64,000 nt of DNA. It comes from Flavobacterium araucananum (GTDB lineage: Bacteria; Bacteroidota; Bacteroidia; Flavobacteriales; Flavobacteriaceae). Of the stretch, positions 43,181-50,754 are shown one piece after another (the stretch's first letter is position 1; the number at the start of each line of letters is the position of its first letter). A program made the translations under genes and the position numbers. The DNA lies in the NCBI RefSeq assembly GCF_002222055.1, contig NZ_MUGS01000017.1:18850-82849 (forward strand). The letters run 5' to 3'. The notes below the pieces were generated by a model. That model was not told where the DNA came from, did no database searches, and worked only from the letters and a program-made list of their open reading frames with translations.

Positions 43181-44506
43181 TTACAACTCATCTTCGAGCT
43201 TAAATCTGAATTTTAAAATCACACTGTTTCGTTCTACTTCTAAATTTATCCAGATATCTTCTTCTGATTTTAAAAGCATATTTATTTGTTGCAAAGTATA
43301 CTTATAAGGAACATTGTTATTTATACTCACAATAATATCGCCTTTTTGCAATCCGCACTTTTCAGCGGTCGAGTTTTTGCGGATATTTACAATTTCGTAA
43401 ACGGGTTTTAATGAAAATTTATATTTAAAATTGCCATCTTTTTTTTCGTTATAACTCACGTCTTCCATAGATGTAGCCACTTTTACGGTTTCTAAATGAA
43501 CCGTTTCCTGGACCCATTGCAATCCGTTGTGCTGAATGGTGATTCCGCTTTTATTATAACTAAAAGGTTCCGAAAATTTACTGTTTTTTTTAAGGTACAA
43601 TTTCTGATCGGCATAGTCTAACACTACTGTAAATCGTTTTAAAACTTCTCCGCCAACAGAACCTATTCTACCCGGAACCATTTTTACATTTCGAATAGAA
43701 CTTGAATCCGGAAAGGAAACAATTGGCTTTTTGAAATTAAAATCATCAATAAAAAAATTATCGATTTTGGCGCGATGTCCTTCAATATCACCACTAAACC
43801 CTTTTCCTAAAAAATCCGGAAAGTTTTTTTTAGGCAATTTTATTTTATCATTCTCAAAAATCCAGAAAGCATCGCTGTTACCAATATCGAGAAGTAGTTT
43901 TGCCGGCACTTTTATAGTATCTACAATAGCTGTAGCATACACATAAGGTTTAGATCTTTCTATAGTAATAGGAACTATTTTGAACTTTCTTTCTAATTTT
44001 TTACGGGTTCCGTCATTGTTTGAATGCACAACGATTCGTTTTTTCTGATAATTGATTTCGACTATATTATTTTTAAAAAATTTATAACCTATAATACCAT
44101 TTACAGGAATACCTATATGGGAGGACAAATTAAAAGTCTGATCTAAAATAATGTAAACCAATTGATTATTTGATTTTAAACCATGCGTTTCTAAAATATT
44201 ATTCGTCGATTTTAGTCCTTCGATTTCATCTTCGCTACCTAATCCTTTTAGTTTTATTTTCTCAATGTTTTTAAAACTAACTTCTTGTTTTTCCTCCATA
44301 CTAAACAATATGGTTTCTTCGACACCTGAATCCAAAAGGAAATTGAGCTCGATACCGTTTACTTTTATAGGAATAAAAATAAGGTTATTAATTAATTTAA
44401 AAGGAATAGTAACCTTCTTACTATGGTTTTCGATGACAAAATCGCCTTGCGCCAGAAGAGGGAAAGCTACCAAAAGCCCAAAAAACAACATGAAATATTT
44501 TTTCAT
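43181..44506 (-). CDS. Aspartyl protease family protein with PDZ domain
   Basis: The product has 441 aa. Signal peptide to about 19 (FPLLAQ). Two retropepsin-like halves: FLLDSGVEETILFS has the D-S-G catalytic triplet at about 58-60, and LLLDIGNSDAFWIF is the second with D-I-G in place of D-[ST]-G, so perhaps only one active Asp or a pseudo-active partner. A PDZ domain closes the protein (about 350-435: VVNIRKN..EKCGLQKGDIIVSIN). This is the family of Bacteroidota aspartyl proteases with PDZ domain of unknown substrate. It stands alone. Confidence 0.85.
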   Translation of the reverse strand: MKKYFMLFFGLLVAFPLLAQGDFVIENHSKKVTIPFKLINNLIFIPIKVNGIELNFLLDSGVEETILFSMEEKQEVSFKNIEKIKLKGLGSEDEIEGLKSTNNILETHGLKSNNQLVYIILDQTFNLSSHIGIPVNGIIGYKFFKNNIVEINYQKKRIVVHSNNDGTRKKLERKFKIVPITIERSKPYVYATAIVDTIKVPAKLLLDIGNSDAFWIFENDKIKLPKKNFPDFLGKGFSGDIEGHRAKIDNFFIDDFNFKKPIVSFPDSSSIRNVKMVPGRIGSVGGEVLKRFTVVLDYADQKLYLKKNSKFSEPFSYNKSGITIQHNGLQWVQETVHLETVKVATSMEDVSYNEKKDGNFKYKFSLKPVYEIVNIRKNSTAEKCGLQKGDIIVSINNNVPYKYTLQQINMLLKSEEDIWINLEVERNSVILKFRFKLEDEL

Positions 44507-44629
44507 TGATAATATTTTATGATAAAATTACTAAAAATATTGATAATTGTTACATTTTAATAAGTACCTGTAATGTTTACGTTAAATTCGAAAAAAAAAC
44601 GCAAATTTGCACTTCAATACTAAAAACTC

Positions 44630-45826
44630 ATGCCAACAATTTCACACAAAGGCAGAAACATGCCCGAATCTCCGATACGTAAACTTGCTCCTTATGCAGA
44701 TGTTGCAAAACAAAAAGGAAAAAAAGTGTATCATTTAAACATTGGTCAACCGGATATCAAGACACCCGAAGTGGCCATCGAGGCGGTAAAAAATATTGAT
44801 TTAACTCTTATAGAATACAGTCCGTCTGCCGGATATGAAAGTTATAGAAAAAAATTAGCTCAATTTTACCAACGTCAAAATGTAAATGTTAACTCAGAAG
44901 ACATCATTATTACAACTGGTGGTTCTGAAGCCTTATTGTTTGCCTTGGCCACAATTACAGATCCGGGAGATGAAATAATTATCCCTGAACCTTTTTATGC
45001 TAATTATCATGCCTTTGCATCCTCAACAAGCGCAACTGTAATTCCGGTAATTTCGACTATCGAAAGTGCCTTTGCTTTGCCAAGCATTGATACTGTCGAA
45101 AAATTGATTACACCAAGAACAAAAGCCATATTGATTTGTAATCCCGGAAATCCAACGGGATATTTATATTCAGAAGCAGAGATTAAGCAACTGGCAGGTT
45201 TAATAAAAAAACACGATTTGTATTTAATTGCTGATGAGGTTTATCGTGAGTTTTTATACGATGGAGACGACGTTCATTATTCTGTAATGAATCTTGATGA
45301 TGTACAACAAAATGTAATCATGGTTGATTCTGTTTCAAAACGTTACAGTATGTGTGGCGCCAGAATTGGTTGTTTGGTTACTAAAAATAAAGAAGTACTG
45401 GCAACAGTTATGAAATTTGCTCAGGCGCGTTTGAGTCCGCCTACAATTGAGCAAATTGCTTGTGAAGCTGCGATCGATACTCCGCAAAGTTATTTTGACG
45501 AAGTTATTTCAGAATACAAAGGTCGTCGTGATACTTTGATTACGGAATTGAATAAAATTGAAGGAGTAGTTGTTACCAAACCAAAAGGTGCTTTTTATTG
45601 CATTGCACAATTGCCAATAGAAAATGCCGATGATTTTGCACAATGGCTCTTAGAAAGTTATGACCTGAACGGAGAAACAGTTATGGTTGCTCCTGCTGCC
45701 GGATTTTACTCGACTCCGGGAATGGGACTTAATCAGGTAAGAATTGCGTATGTCCTGAACAAAAAAGATTTAATTACTGCTGTAAATATTTTAAAAGAAG
45801 CACTTTTGGTGTATAATAAAAAATAA
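44630..45826 (+). CDS. Pyridoxal-phosphate-dependent aminotransferase, AspAT family
   Basis: The product has 398 aa, fold type I. It shows LNIGQPDIKTPEVAIEAV, TTGGSEALLFALATITDPGD, NPGNPTGYLYSEAEI, IADEVYREFLYDGDD and the PLP lysine K237 in VDSVSKRYSMCGARIGC. The substrate range (aspartate or aromatic/branched) cannot be read. The gene is alone and ends with a perfect terminator. Confidence 0.92.
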   Translation: MPTISHKGRNMPESPIRKLAPYADVAKQKGKKVYHLNIGQPDIKTPEVAIEAVKNIDLTLIEYSPSAGYESYRKKLAQFYQRQNVNVNSEDIIITTGGSEALLFALATITDPGDEIIIPEPFYANYHAFASSTSATVIPVISTIESAFALPSIDTVEKLITPRTKAILICNPGNPTGYLYSEAEIKQLAGLIKKHDLYLIADEVYREFLYDGDDVHYSVMNLDDVQQNVIMVDSVSKRYSMCGARIGCLVTKNKEVLATVMKFAQARLSPPTIEQIACEAAIDTPQSYFDEVISEYKGRRDTLITELNKIEGVVVTKPKGAFYCIAQLPIENADDFAQWLLESYDLNGETVMVAPAAGFYSTPGMGLNQVRIAYVLNKKDLITAVNILKEALLVYNKK

Positions 45827-45849
45827 TTACAGAAAAAATACAGCCTTTC

Positions 45850-45888
45850 AAAAGACAATAACACGCTATGTTATTGTCTTTTGTATTT
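45850..45888 (+). terminator. Terminator after the aminotransferase gene
   Basis: Arms 45850-45862 and 45870-45882 (AAAAGACAATAAC / GTTATTGTCTTTT), loop 7 nt. Confidence 0.88.
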
Positions 45889-46029
45889 TTAAAAAACATC
45901 ATTTTGATTTTAATTTAAATTATATCCCAAAAGGAGCGATTAAATAGTAAAAACGATAGAAAAGGTTTCCTTTTTATTAATTATCTTTACCGCCTTAAAA
46001 AGATATACCCATTATAATAGTAGTTTTTA

Positions 46030-46701
46030 ATGATAAATAACGAAGATTTTTTAGACGAAATAGGAGACAATCATTTTAGCAGCAACGCACAAAACCCTGT
46101 AAGACAGGATGCTTTTGACTTAAGTGATGAAGAAAAAATAGAAAAAATAAAAAAAGATGTCGAAAACATTCTTCAGACTCTGGGAATGGATTTGAATGAT
46201 GATAGCATAAAAGGTACTCCAAACAGAGTAGCGAAGATGTTTGTAAAGGAGATTTTTGGAGGTCTTAACCCTACAAGAAAACCAAAAGCATCTACTTTTG
46301 ACAATAATTACAAATACGGTGAAATGTTGGTCGAAAAAAACATTACCGTTTATTCTACCTGCGAACACCATTTATTACCCATTATCGGACGCGCTCATGT
46401 TGCTTATATCTCCAGCGGAAGAGTGATTGGTTTATCAAAAATGAACCGAATTGTAGAATATTATGCAAAAAGACCTCAGGTTCAAGAGCGTTTGACGATG
46501 CAAATTGTACAAGAACTACAAAAAGCTTTAGGTACTGAAGATGTTGCCTGCGTTATTGATGCTAAACACCTTTGCGTAAACTCAAGAGGAATTAAAGACA
46601 TCGAAAGCAGCACTGTAACATCTGAATTTGGTGGTAAATTTAAAGATCCTCAAACAAAAAGAGAATTTTTAGATTACATCAAATTAGATACACAGTTTTA
46701 G
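46030..46701 (+). CDS. folE: GTP cyclohydrolase I
   Basis: The product has 223 aa. It converts GTP to dihydroneopterin triphosphate, first step to folate and tetrahydropterins. Zinc/active-site block: STCEHHLLPIIGRAHVAYI (Cys and His ligands). Further: GLSKMNRIVEYYAKRPQVQE, the DIESSTVTSEFGG end. The acidic N-terminal extension of about 40 residues is unlike the E. coli enzyme but usual in Flavobacterium. It is upstream of cysS, with the four-helix-bundle gene between. Confidence 0.95.
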   Translation: MINNEDFLDEIGDNHFSSNAQNPVRQDAFDLSDEEKIEKIKKDVENILQTLGMDLNDDSIKGTPNRVAKMFVKEIFGGLNPTRKPKASTFDNNYKYGEMLVEKNITVYSTCEHHLLPIIGRAHVAYISSGRVIGLSKMNRIVEYYAKRPQVQERLTMQIVQELQKALGTEDVACVIDAKHLCVNSRGIKDIESSTVTSEFGGKFKDPQTKREFLDYIKLDTQF

Positions 46702-46796
46702 TTTAATCGGTAAATCGTTAATTTGTTTAATCGCTTCATTGCAAATCTTAATTTTCGGTTAAACTATTAAACAAATTAACAATTAAACTAAAACAC
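46702..46796. repeat. AT-rich dispersed repeat, locus 2 (left of the four-helix-bundle gene)
   Basis: Holds GTTTAATCGGTAAATCG, TTAATTTGTTTAATCG and, facing them, TTAAACAAATTAACAATTAA. The arms are roughly inverted. The matching locus 3 lies just after the gene. Confidence 0.65.
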
Positions 46797-47162
46797 ATGT
46801 ATACTTTTTCGTTTGAAAAGCTAGAAGTTTGGCAAAACTCACGAATGTTTATTTTGGAAATCTATAAATTAACTAGTAAATTTCCATCAAATGAATTATT
46901 CGGATTGACTTCTCAAATAAAAAGAAGTTCTGCTTCAATTGCTACAAATATTGCAGAGGGAACTTCAAGAAATACGAATAAAGATAAGGCTCATTTTTTA
47001 ACAATTTCGTACTCATCAGCAATGGAAACTTTAAATCATTTAATTATTTCTAAAGATTTAAATTATATACCTGATGTTGATTACATACAATCTCGTGAGA
47101 AAATTGAAAAAATTTGTAATCAGATAAATAGTTTAAAAAAATACTATCTTTCAAAAGAATAA
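46797..47162 (+). CDS. Four-helix-bundle protein (S23 / 23S intervening-sequence family)
   Basis: The product has 121 aa. It has the family opening FSFEKLEVWQNSRMFILEIY, then KFPSNELFGLTSQIKRSSAS, NIAEGTSRNTNKDKAHFLTI, SSAMETLNHLIISKDLNYI. These proteins form pentamers; the family includes proteins coded in rRNA intervening sequences and Avd of diversity-generating retroelements. No reverse transcriptase or variable repeat is here. The gene is flanked on both sides by the same AT-rich repeat (46702-46796, 47163-47250), which suggests that gene and flanks moved in between folE and cysS. Confidence 0.9.
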   Translation: MYTFSFEKLEVWQNSRMFILEIYKLTSKFPSNELFGLTSQIKRSSASIATNIAEGTSRNTNKDKAHFLTISYSSAMETLNHLIISKDLNYIPDVDYIQSREKIEKICNQINSLKKYYLSKE

Positions 47163-47250
47163 GAAGCCGACAATTAAAACAGAAAAACGTTTACACGCTT
47201 TAACAAATTAACAATTAAACGGTTAAACAACAAAACGATTAAACAGCAAC
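47163..47250. repeat. AT-rich dispersed repeat, locus 3 (right of the four-helix-bundle gene)
   Basis: Contains AACAAATTAACAATTAAACG, GGTTAAACAACAAAACG and ATTAAACAGC. The words ACAAATTAACAATTAAAC also lie at 46769-46788, before the gene. Confidence 0.65.
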
Positions 47251-47256
47251 AAGAAT

Positions 47257-48735
47257 ATGCCACTATATACAACGCAGCCGCTAAAAATATACAATTCGCT
47301 TTCGGGCGAAAAAGAAAATTTCAACCCTATTCATGAAGGAAATGTTGGAATGTATGTTTGCGGACCTACGGTTTATAGCAATGTACACTTAGGAAATGTT
47401 AGAACTTTTATGTCTTTTGACGTGATATTCAGGTATTTTTTGCACCTGGATTACAAAGTTCGTTATGTTCGAAATATTACTGATGTGGGACATATTGTAG
47501 ATGATGTGGATGAGGGTGAAGATAAGATCGCTAAAAAAGCACGTTTAGAGCAACTTGAACCTATGGAGGTTGTACAGCGCTATACGGTAGATTTTCATGA
47601 TATCCTGAAATCTTTCAACTTTTTGCCACCAAGTATTGAGCCTACTGCTACGGGACATATTATTGAACAAATAGAAATAATCAAAAAAATTATTGATACC
47701 GGAATTGGCTATGAAGCCAACGGATCTGTTTATTTTGATGTTGTAAAATATAATGAAACCAATAATTACGGAGTTTTAAGTGGCCGAAATATCGAAGATA
47801 TGCTAGCCAATACCCGTGATCTTGATGGTCAGTCAGACAAAAGAAACCCACAGGATTTTGCGCTCTGGAAAAAGGCAGAACCACAACATATCATGAGATG
47901 GCCTTCGCCGTGGAGTGATGGTTTTCCGGGTTGGCATCTTGAATGTACTGCTATGAGTACTAAATATCTTGGTAATCATTTTGATATTCATGGTGGCGGA
48001 ATGGATTTAAAATTCCCACATCACGAATGTGAAATTGCTCAAAATGAAGCTTGCACGGGTCAATCTCCGGTAAATTACTGGATGCACGCCAACATGCTGA
48101 CTTTGAACGGAAAGAAAATGGCCAAATCAACCGGAAATAATATTTTACCGGGCGAAATTTTAAGCGGAGAAAACACGATTCTAAGCAAGGCTTTTTCTGC
48201 ATCTGTAACTCGATTTTTTATGTTACAGGCACATTACCGAAGTATCCTGGATTTTTCTGACGATGCTATTGTTGCTGCCGAAAAAGGATACAAAAGACTG
48301 ATGGAAGCTGTTGATGCCCTAGCAGGTATTTCTGTAAGCGCAACAAGTTCTATTGATATCGAATCCTGGAAACAATTGTCTTACGATGCCATGAATGACG
48401 ATTTTAATACTCCAATTTTAATCGCTCAATTATTTGAGGCTGTTCGTTATATCAATTTATTAAAAGAAGGAAAAGAGACTATCTCTGCCGAGGATCTAAA
48501 AACATTTACAGCTGCAATTAATGCTTTTGTTTTTGATGTTTTAGGTCTAAGTGACGACAAAGCATCTGATAGCAACAACGACAAACTAGAAGGTGTTGTA
48601 AACATGCTTATCGGGATGAGAAATCAAGCGAGAGCTGATAAAAACTTTGCCCTTTCTGACCAGATTCGTGATCAGTTGATTGCTTTAGGCATTCAGTTAA
48701 AAGACGGAAAAGAAGGCACTAGCTTTTCAATATAA
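47257..48735 (+). CDS. cysS: Cysteine-tRNA ligase
   Basis: The product has 492 aa, full length. It charges tRNA-Cys. [19 protein letters not shown] holds the zinc Cys and the HIGH-like [19 protein letters not shown] and [13 protein letters not shown] give the other zinc ligands (Cys, His, Glu); KKMAKSTGN is the KMSKS variant. The C-terminal domain (about 370-490) is helical. It starts 6 bp after the dispersed repeat and is followed by yidD (22 bp) and lgt. Confidence 0.97.
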   Translation: MPLYTTQPLKIYNSLSGEKENFNPIHEGNVGMYVCGPTVYSNVHLGNVRTFMSFDVIFRYFLHLDYKVRYVRNITDVGHIVDDVDEGEDKIAKKARLEQLEPMEVVQRYTVDFHDILKSFNFLPPSIEPTATGHIIEQIEIIKKIIDTGIGYEANGSVYFDVVKYNETNNYGVLSGRNIEDMLANTRDLDGQSDKRNPQDFALWKKAEPQHIMRWPSPWSDGFPGWHLECTAMSTKYLGNHFDIHGGGMDLKFPHHECEIAQNEACTGQSPVNYWMHANMLTLNGKKMAKSTGNNILPGEILSGENTILSKAFSASVTRFFMLQAHYRSILDFSDDAIVAAEKGYKRLMEAVDALAGISVSATSSIDIESWKQLSYDAMNDDFNTPILIAQLFEAVRYINLLKEGKETISAEDLKTFTAAINAFVFDVLGLSDDKASDSNNDKLEGVVNMLIGMRNQARADKNFALSDQIRDQLIALGIQLKDGKEGTSFSI

Positions 48736-48757
48736 TCAATTCATTTTCTAATAAATC

Positions 48758-48997
48758 ATGAAAGTAATTACTCCATTTGTTTTATTAGTTCGCTTTTATC
48801 AAACTGCAATTTCGCCTTTTACACCGGCGAGTTGCAGGTTCGAGCCTACTTGTTCGTCTTATATGATTCAAGCTTTGCAAACTCATGGATTGTTTTATGG
48901 CGGTTATCTGGGAATGAAACGAATTTTAAGTTGCCATCCTTGGGGAAAAACCGGTTATGATCCCGTTCCCGAAAAGAAATGTTCACATAAACATTAA
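48758..48997 (+). CDS. yidD: Membrane protein insertion efficiency factor
   Basis: The product has 79 aa. YidD signature: [51 protein letters not shown] short amphipathic N-terminal helix can lie on the membrane. It helps YidC/Sec insert membrane proteins. It is normally near rnpA/yidC but is here between cysS and lgt. Confidence 0.95.
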   Translation: MKVITPFVLLVRFYQTAISPFTPASCRFEPTCSSYMIQALQTHGLFYGGYLGMKRILSCHPWGKTGYDPVPEKKCSHKH

Positions 48998-49061
48998 CTT
49001 TTTATAAAGAGGAACTTTACTTTAAATTTTTATTTTTACAACTCAAAAAACAATTTTATAT

Positions 49062-49994
49062 ATGGCACTTTCCACAAATATCATTTGGAATCCTTCAGAA
49101 GGAATCGACTTAGGATTTTTTATGATTCGTTACTACAGTTTAATGTTCGTAATTGCTTTTGGTTTAGGCTGGTTTATAATGAAACAGATTTTCGAACGCG
49201 AAAATGAACCAATCGACAAATTAGACTCTTTATTTGTATGGACAGTTTTAGCCACATTAATAGGTGCCCGTTTAGGACATGTTTTTTTCTATGATTGGGA
49301 ATATTTTAGAAATCATTTACTTGAAATTTTCTTACCGGTTAAATTTGAACCAAAATTTGAGTTTACAGGTTTTCAGGGATTAGCGAGTCATGGTGCAGCA
49401 ATAGCTATTATTGTAGCAATGTATTTTTACAGTAAAAAAGTACTACAACGTCCATTATTATGGATTTTAGACCGTGTTGTAATTCCAGTTGCGAGTGGTG
49501 CTATTTTTGTTCGTTTAGGAAACTTTTTTAATTCTGAAATTATAGGACAACAAACTAACTCAGCCTTTGGGATTCGTTTTTTACATGATCAGTTCAGTAA
49601 AGCCGAAGCTGTAAATGCCACTAATATTGCTGACCCAAAAGCAGCTTATACTGCCATTGCAACAGATCCTAAATTTGCTACTCTATTGGCAGAAGTTCCT
49701 GCAAGACACCCAACTCAATTGTATGAAGGGATTGCCTATATTTTTGTTTTTGCAATTTTGTTTTTCTTGTACTGGAAAACTAATGCAAGACTTAAATCAG
49801 GTTTATTGTTTGGATCGTTCCTTGTTCTTTTATTTGTAGTACGTTTTATTGTAGAGTTTGTAAAAGAAAGTCAAGGCGGATTTGAGAATGAATTGGGCAC
49901 TTTCTCAACAGGACAATGGTTGAGTATTCCGTTTATCATTATCGGGCTTTTCTTTATCATCAGAGCGCAAAGAAATCCGTTGGCAACATCTTAA
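49062..49994 (+). CDS. lgt: Prolipoprotein diacylglyceryl transferase
   Basis: The product has 310 aa with seven membrane segments. It moves diacylglycerol from phosphatidylglycerol to the lipobox Cys. Hallmarks: RYYSLMFVIAFGLGWF, ARLGHVFFYDWEYF, FQGLASHGAAIAIIV (the H-GAA motif), VRLGNFFNSEIIGQ and RHPTQLYEGI. The insert of about 35 residues after the GNFFNSEIIGQ block (AVNATNIADPKAAYTAIA) is common in Bacteroidota. It ends in a bidirectional terminator. Confidence 0.96.
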   Translation: MALSTNIIWNPSEGIDLGFFMIRYYSLMFVIAFGLGWFIMKQIFERENEPIDKLDSLFVWTVLATLIGARLGHVFFYDWEYFRNHLLEIFLPVKFEPKFEFTGFQGLASHGAAIAIIVAMYFYSKKVLQRPLLWILDRVVIPVASGAIFVRLGNFFNSEIIGQQTNSAFGIRFLHDQFSKAEAVNATNIADPKAAYTAIATDPKFATLLAEVPARHPTQLYEGIAYIFVFAILFFLYWKTNARLKSGLLFGSFLVLLFVVRFIVEFVKESQGGFENELGTFSTGQWLSIPFIIIGLFFIIRAQRNPLATS

Positions 49995-50017
49995 AAAAAA
50001 TACAATCCAAAATATAA

Positions 50018-50055
50018 AAAATGCCCAATACTTTACCGTATTGGGCATTTTTATT
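50018..50055. terminator. Bidirectional terminator between lgt and the barrel gene
   Basis: Arms 50018-50031 and 50038-50051 (AAAATGCCCAATAC / GTATTGGGCATTTT), loop 6 nt. Confidence 0.88.
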
Positions 50056-50669
50056 TAGAGACCATACGAAATACCAATTTCGATATTTCTGGTATTATAA
50101 CCTGCGTTTTCACTGTTTAATCCTGCATTGGACACATGCCTGATACTTGGGCGAAGATCAAATCTAAATTGATCTACCTGAGCTGAAACTCCAAGTGCCA
50201 AAACATCGGCAAAAGCAAAGCCATTCGTCATGCGTTCTGTTTCAGTATCGGTAATCATTGGTCCGATACTGCCTAAAGCGTAAACCGAAAATATTTTACC
50301 AATTGGTTTTCTAATTAAAAAACCCAGATTTAAAACATATTCGTGAACATCTTTCAACTTTGTATATTGTTCTCTTTTACGAATATAATCCGGCGTTTCA
50401 GGTTTTACAAAATATAAATTAAGCAATTGGTGTGTTGCAAAATTAACTTCTGGCTGTACTACTATTTCAAACTCAAAATGTTTCGTTTCTTTTACTCGAT
50501 AGTACAATTGAAACTTATAAAACTGGTTGGTAAAAGTGTAGTTTTTATTAGGAAACTCACTGCCTAAACCATAATTAAAACCAATAGCAAAATTATCATT
50601 TTTATGCTGTGCAGAAGCTCCGGATACAACCAGAAGAAACATTATGACAAATAGTAATTTTCTACTCAT
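50055..50669 (-). CDS. Outer-membrane beta-barrel protein, PorT/OMP family
   Basis: From ATG 50669 the product has 204 aa, signal peptide MSRKLLFVIMFLLVVSGASA. The frame is open to 50798, but that would read through the secDF terminator and overlap secDF. The mature part has barrel strands: FAIGFNYGLGSEFPNKNY, YKFQLYYRVKETKHFEFEI, VQPEVNFATH, EYVLNLGFLIRKPIGKIFS, VDQFRFDLRPSIRHVSNAG and end NIEIGISYGL. Acyloxyacyl hydrolase-like barrels also have such His/Asn ends, so a lipid A modifying role is possible but not shown. It follows secDF. Confidence 0.75.
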   Translation of the reverse strand: MSRKLLFVIMFLLVVSGASAQHKNDNFAIGFNYGLGSEFPNKNYTFTNQFYKFQLYYRVKETKHFEFEIVVQPEVNFATHQLLNLYFVKPETPDYIRKREQYTKLKDVHEYVLNLGFLIRKPIGKIFSVYALGSIGPMITDTETERMTNGFAFADVLALGVSAQVDQFRFDLRPSIRHVSNAGLNSENAGYNTRNIEIGISYGL

Positions 50670-50700
50670 AAATACGCCTTTAAACACCTTAAATATAGCA

Positions 50701-50740
50701 CAAAAAAAAGATCCAACTTTCGCTGGATCTTTTTTTATTA
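50701..50740 (-). terminator. secDF terminator, GAAA-type loop on the minus strand
   Basis: Arms 50709-50715 and 50724-50730 (AGATCCA / TGGATCT). On the minus strand the loop closes as GC-GAAA-GT, a stable tetraloop, and T residues follow. Confidence 0.8.
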
Positions 50741-50754
50741 TATTAAACCTGCAA

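Noticed and set aside
46797..47162. Avd of a diversity-generating retroelement
   Set aside because: No reverse transcriptase, template repeat or variable repeat nearby.
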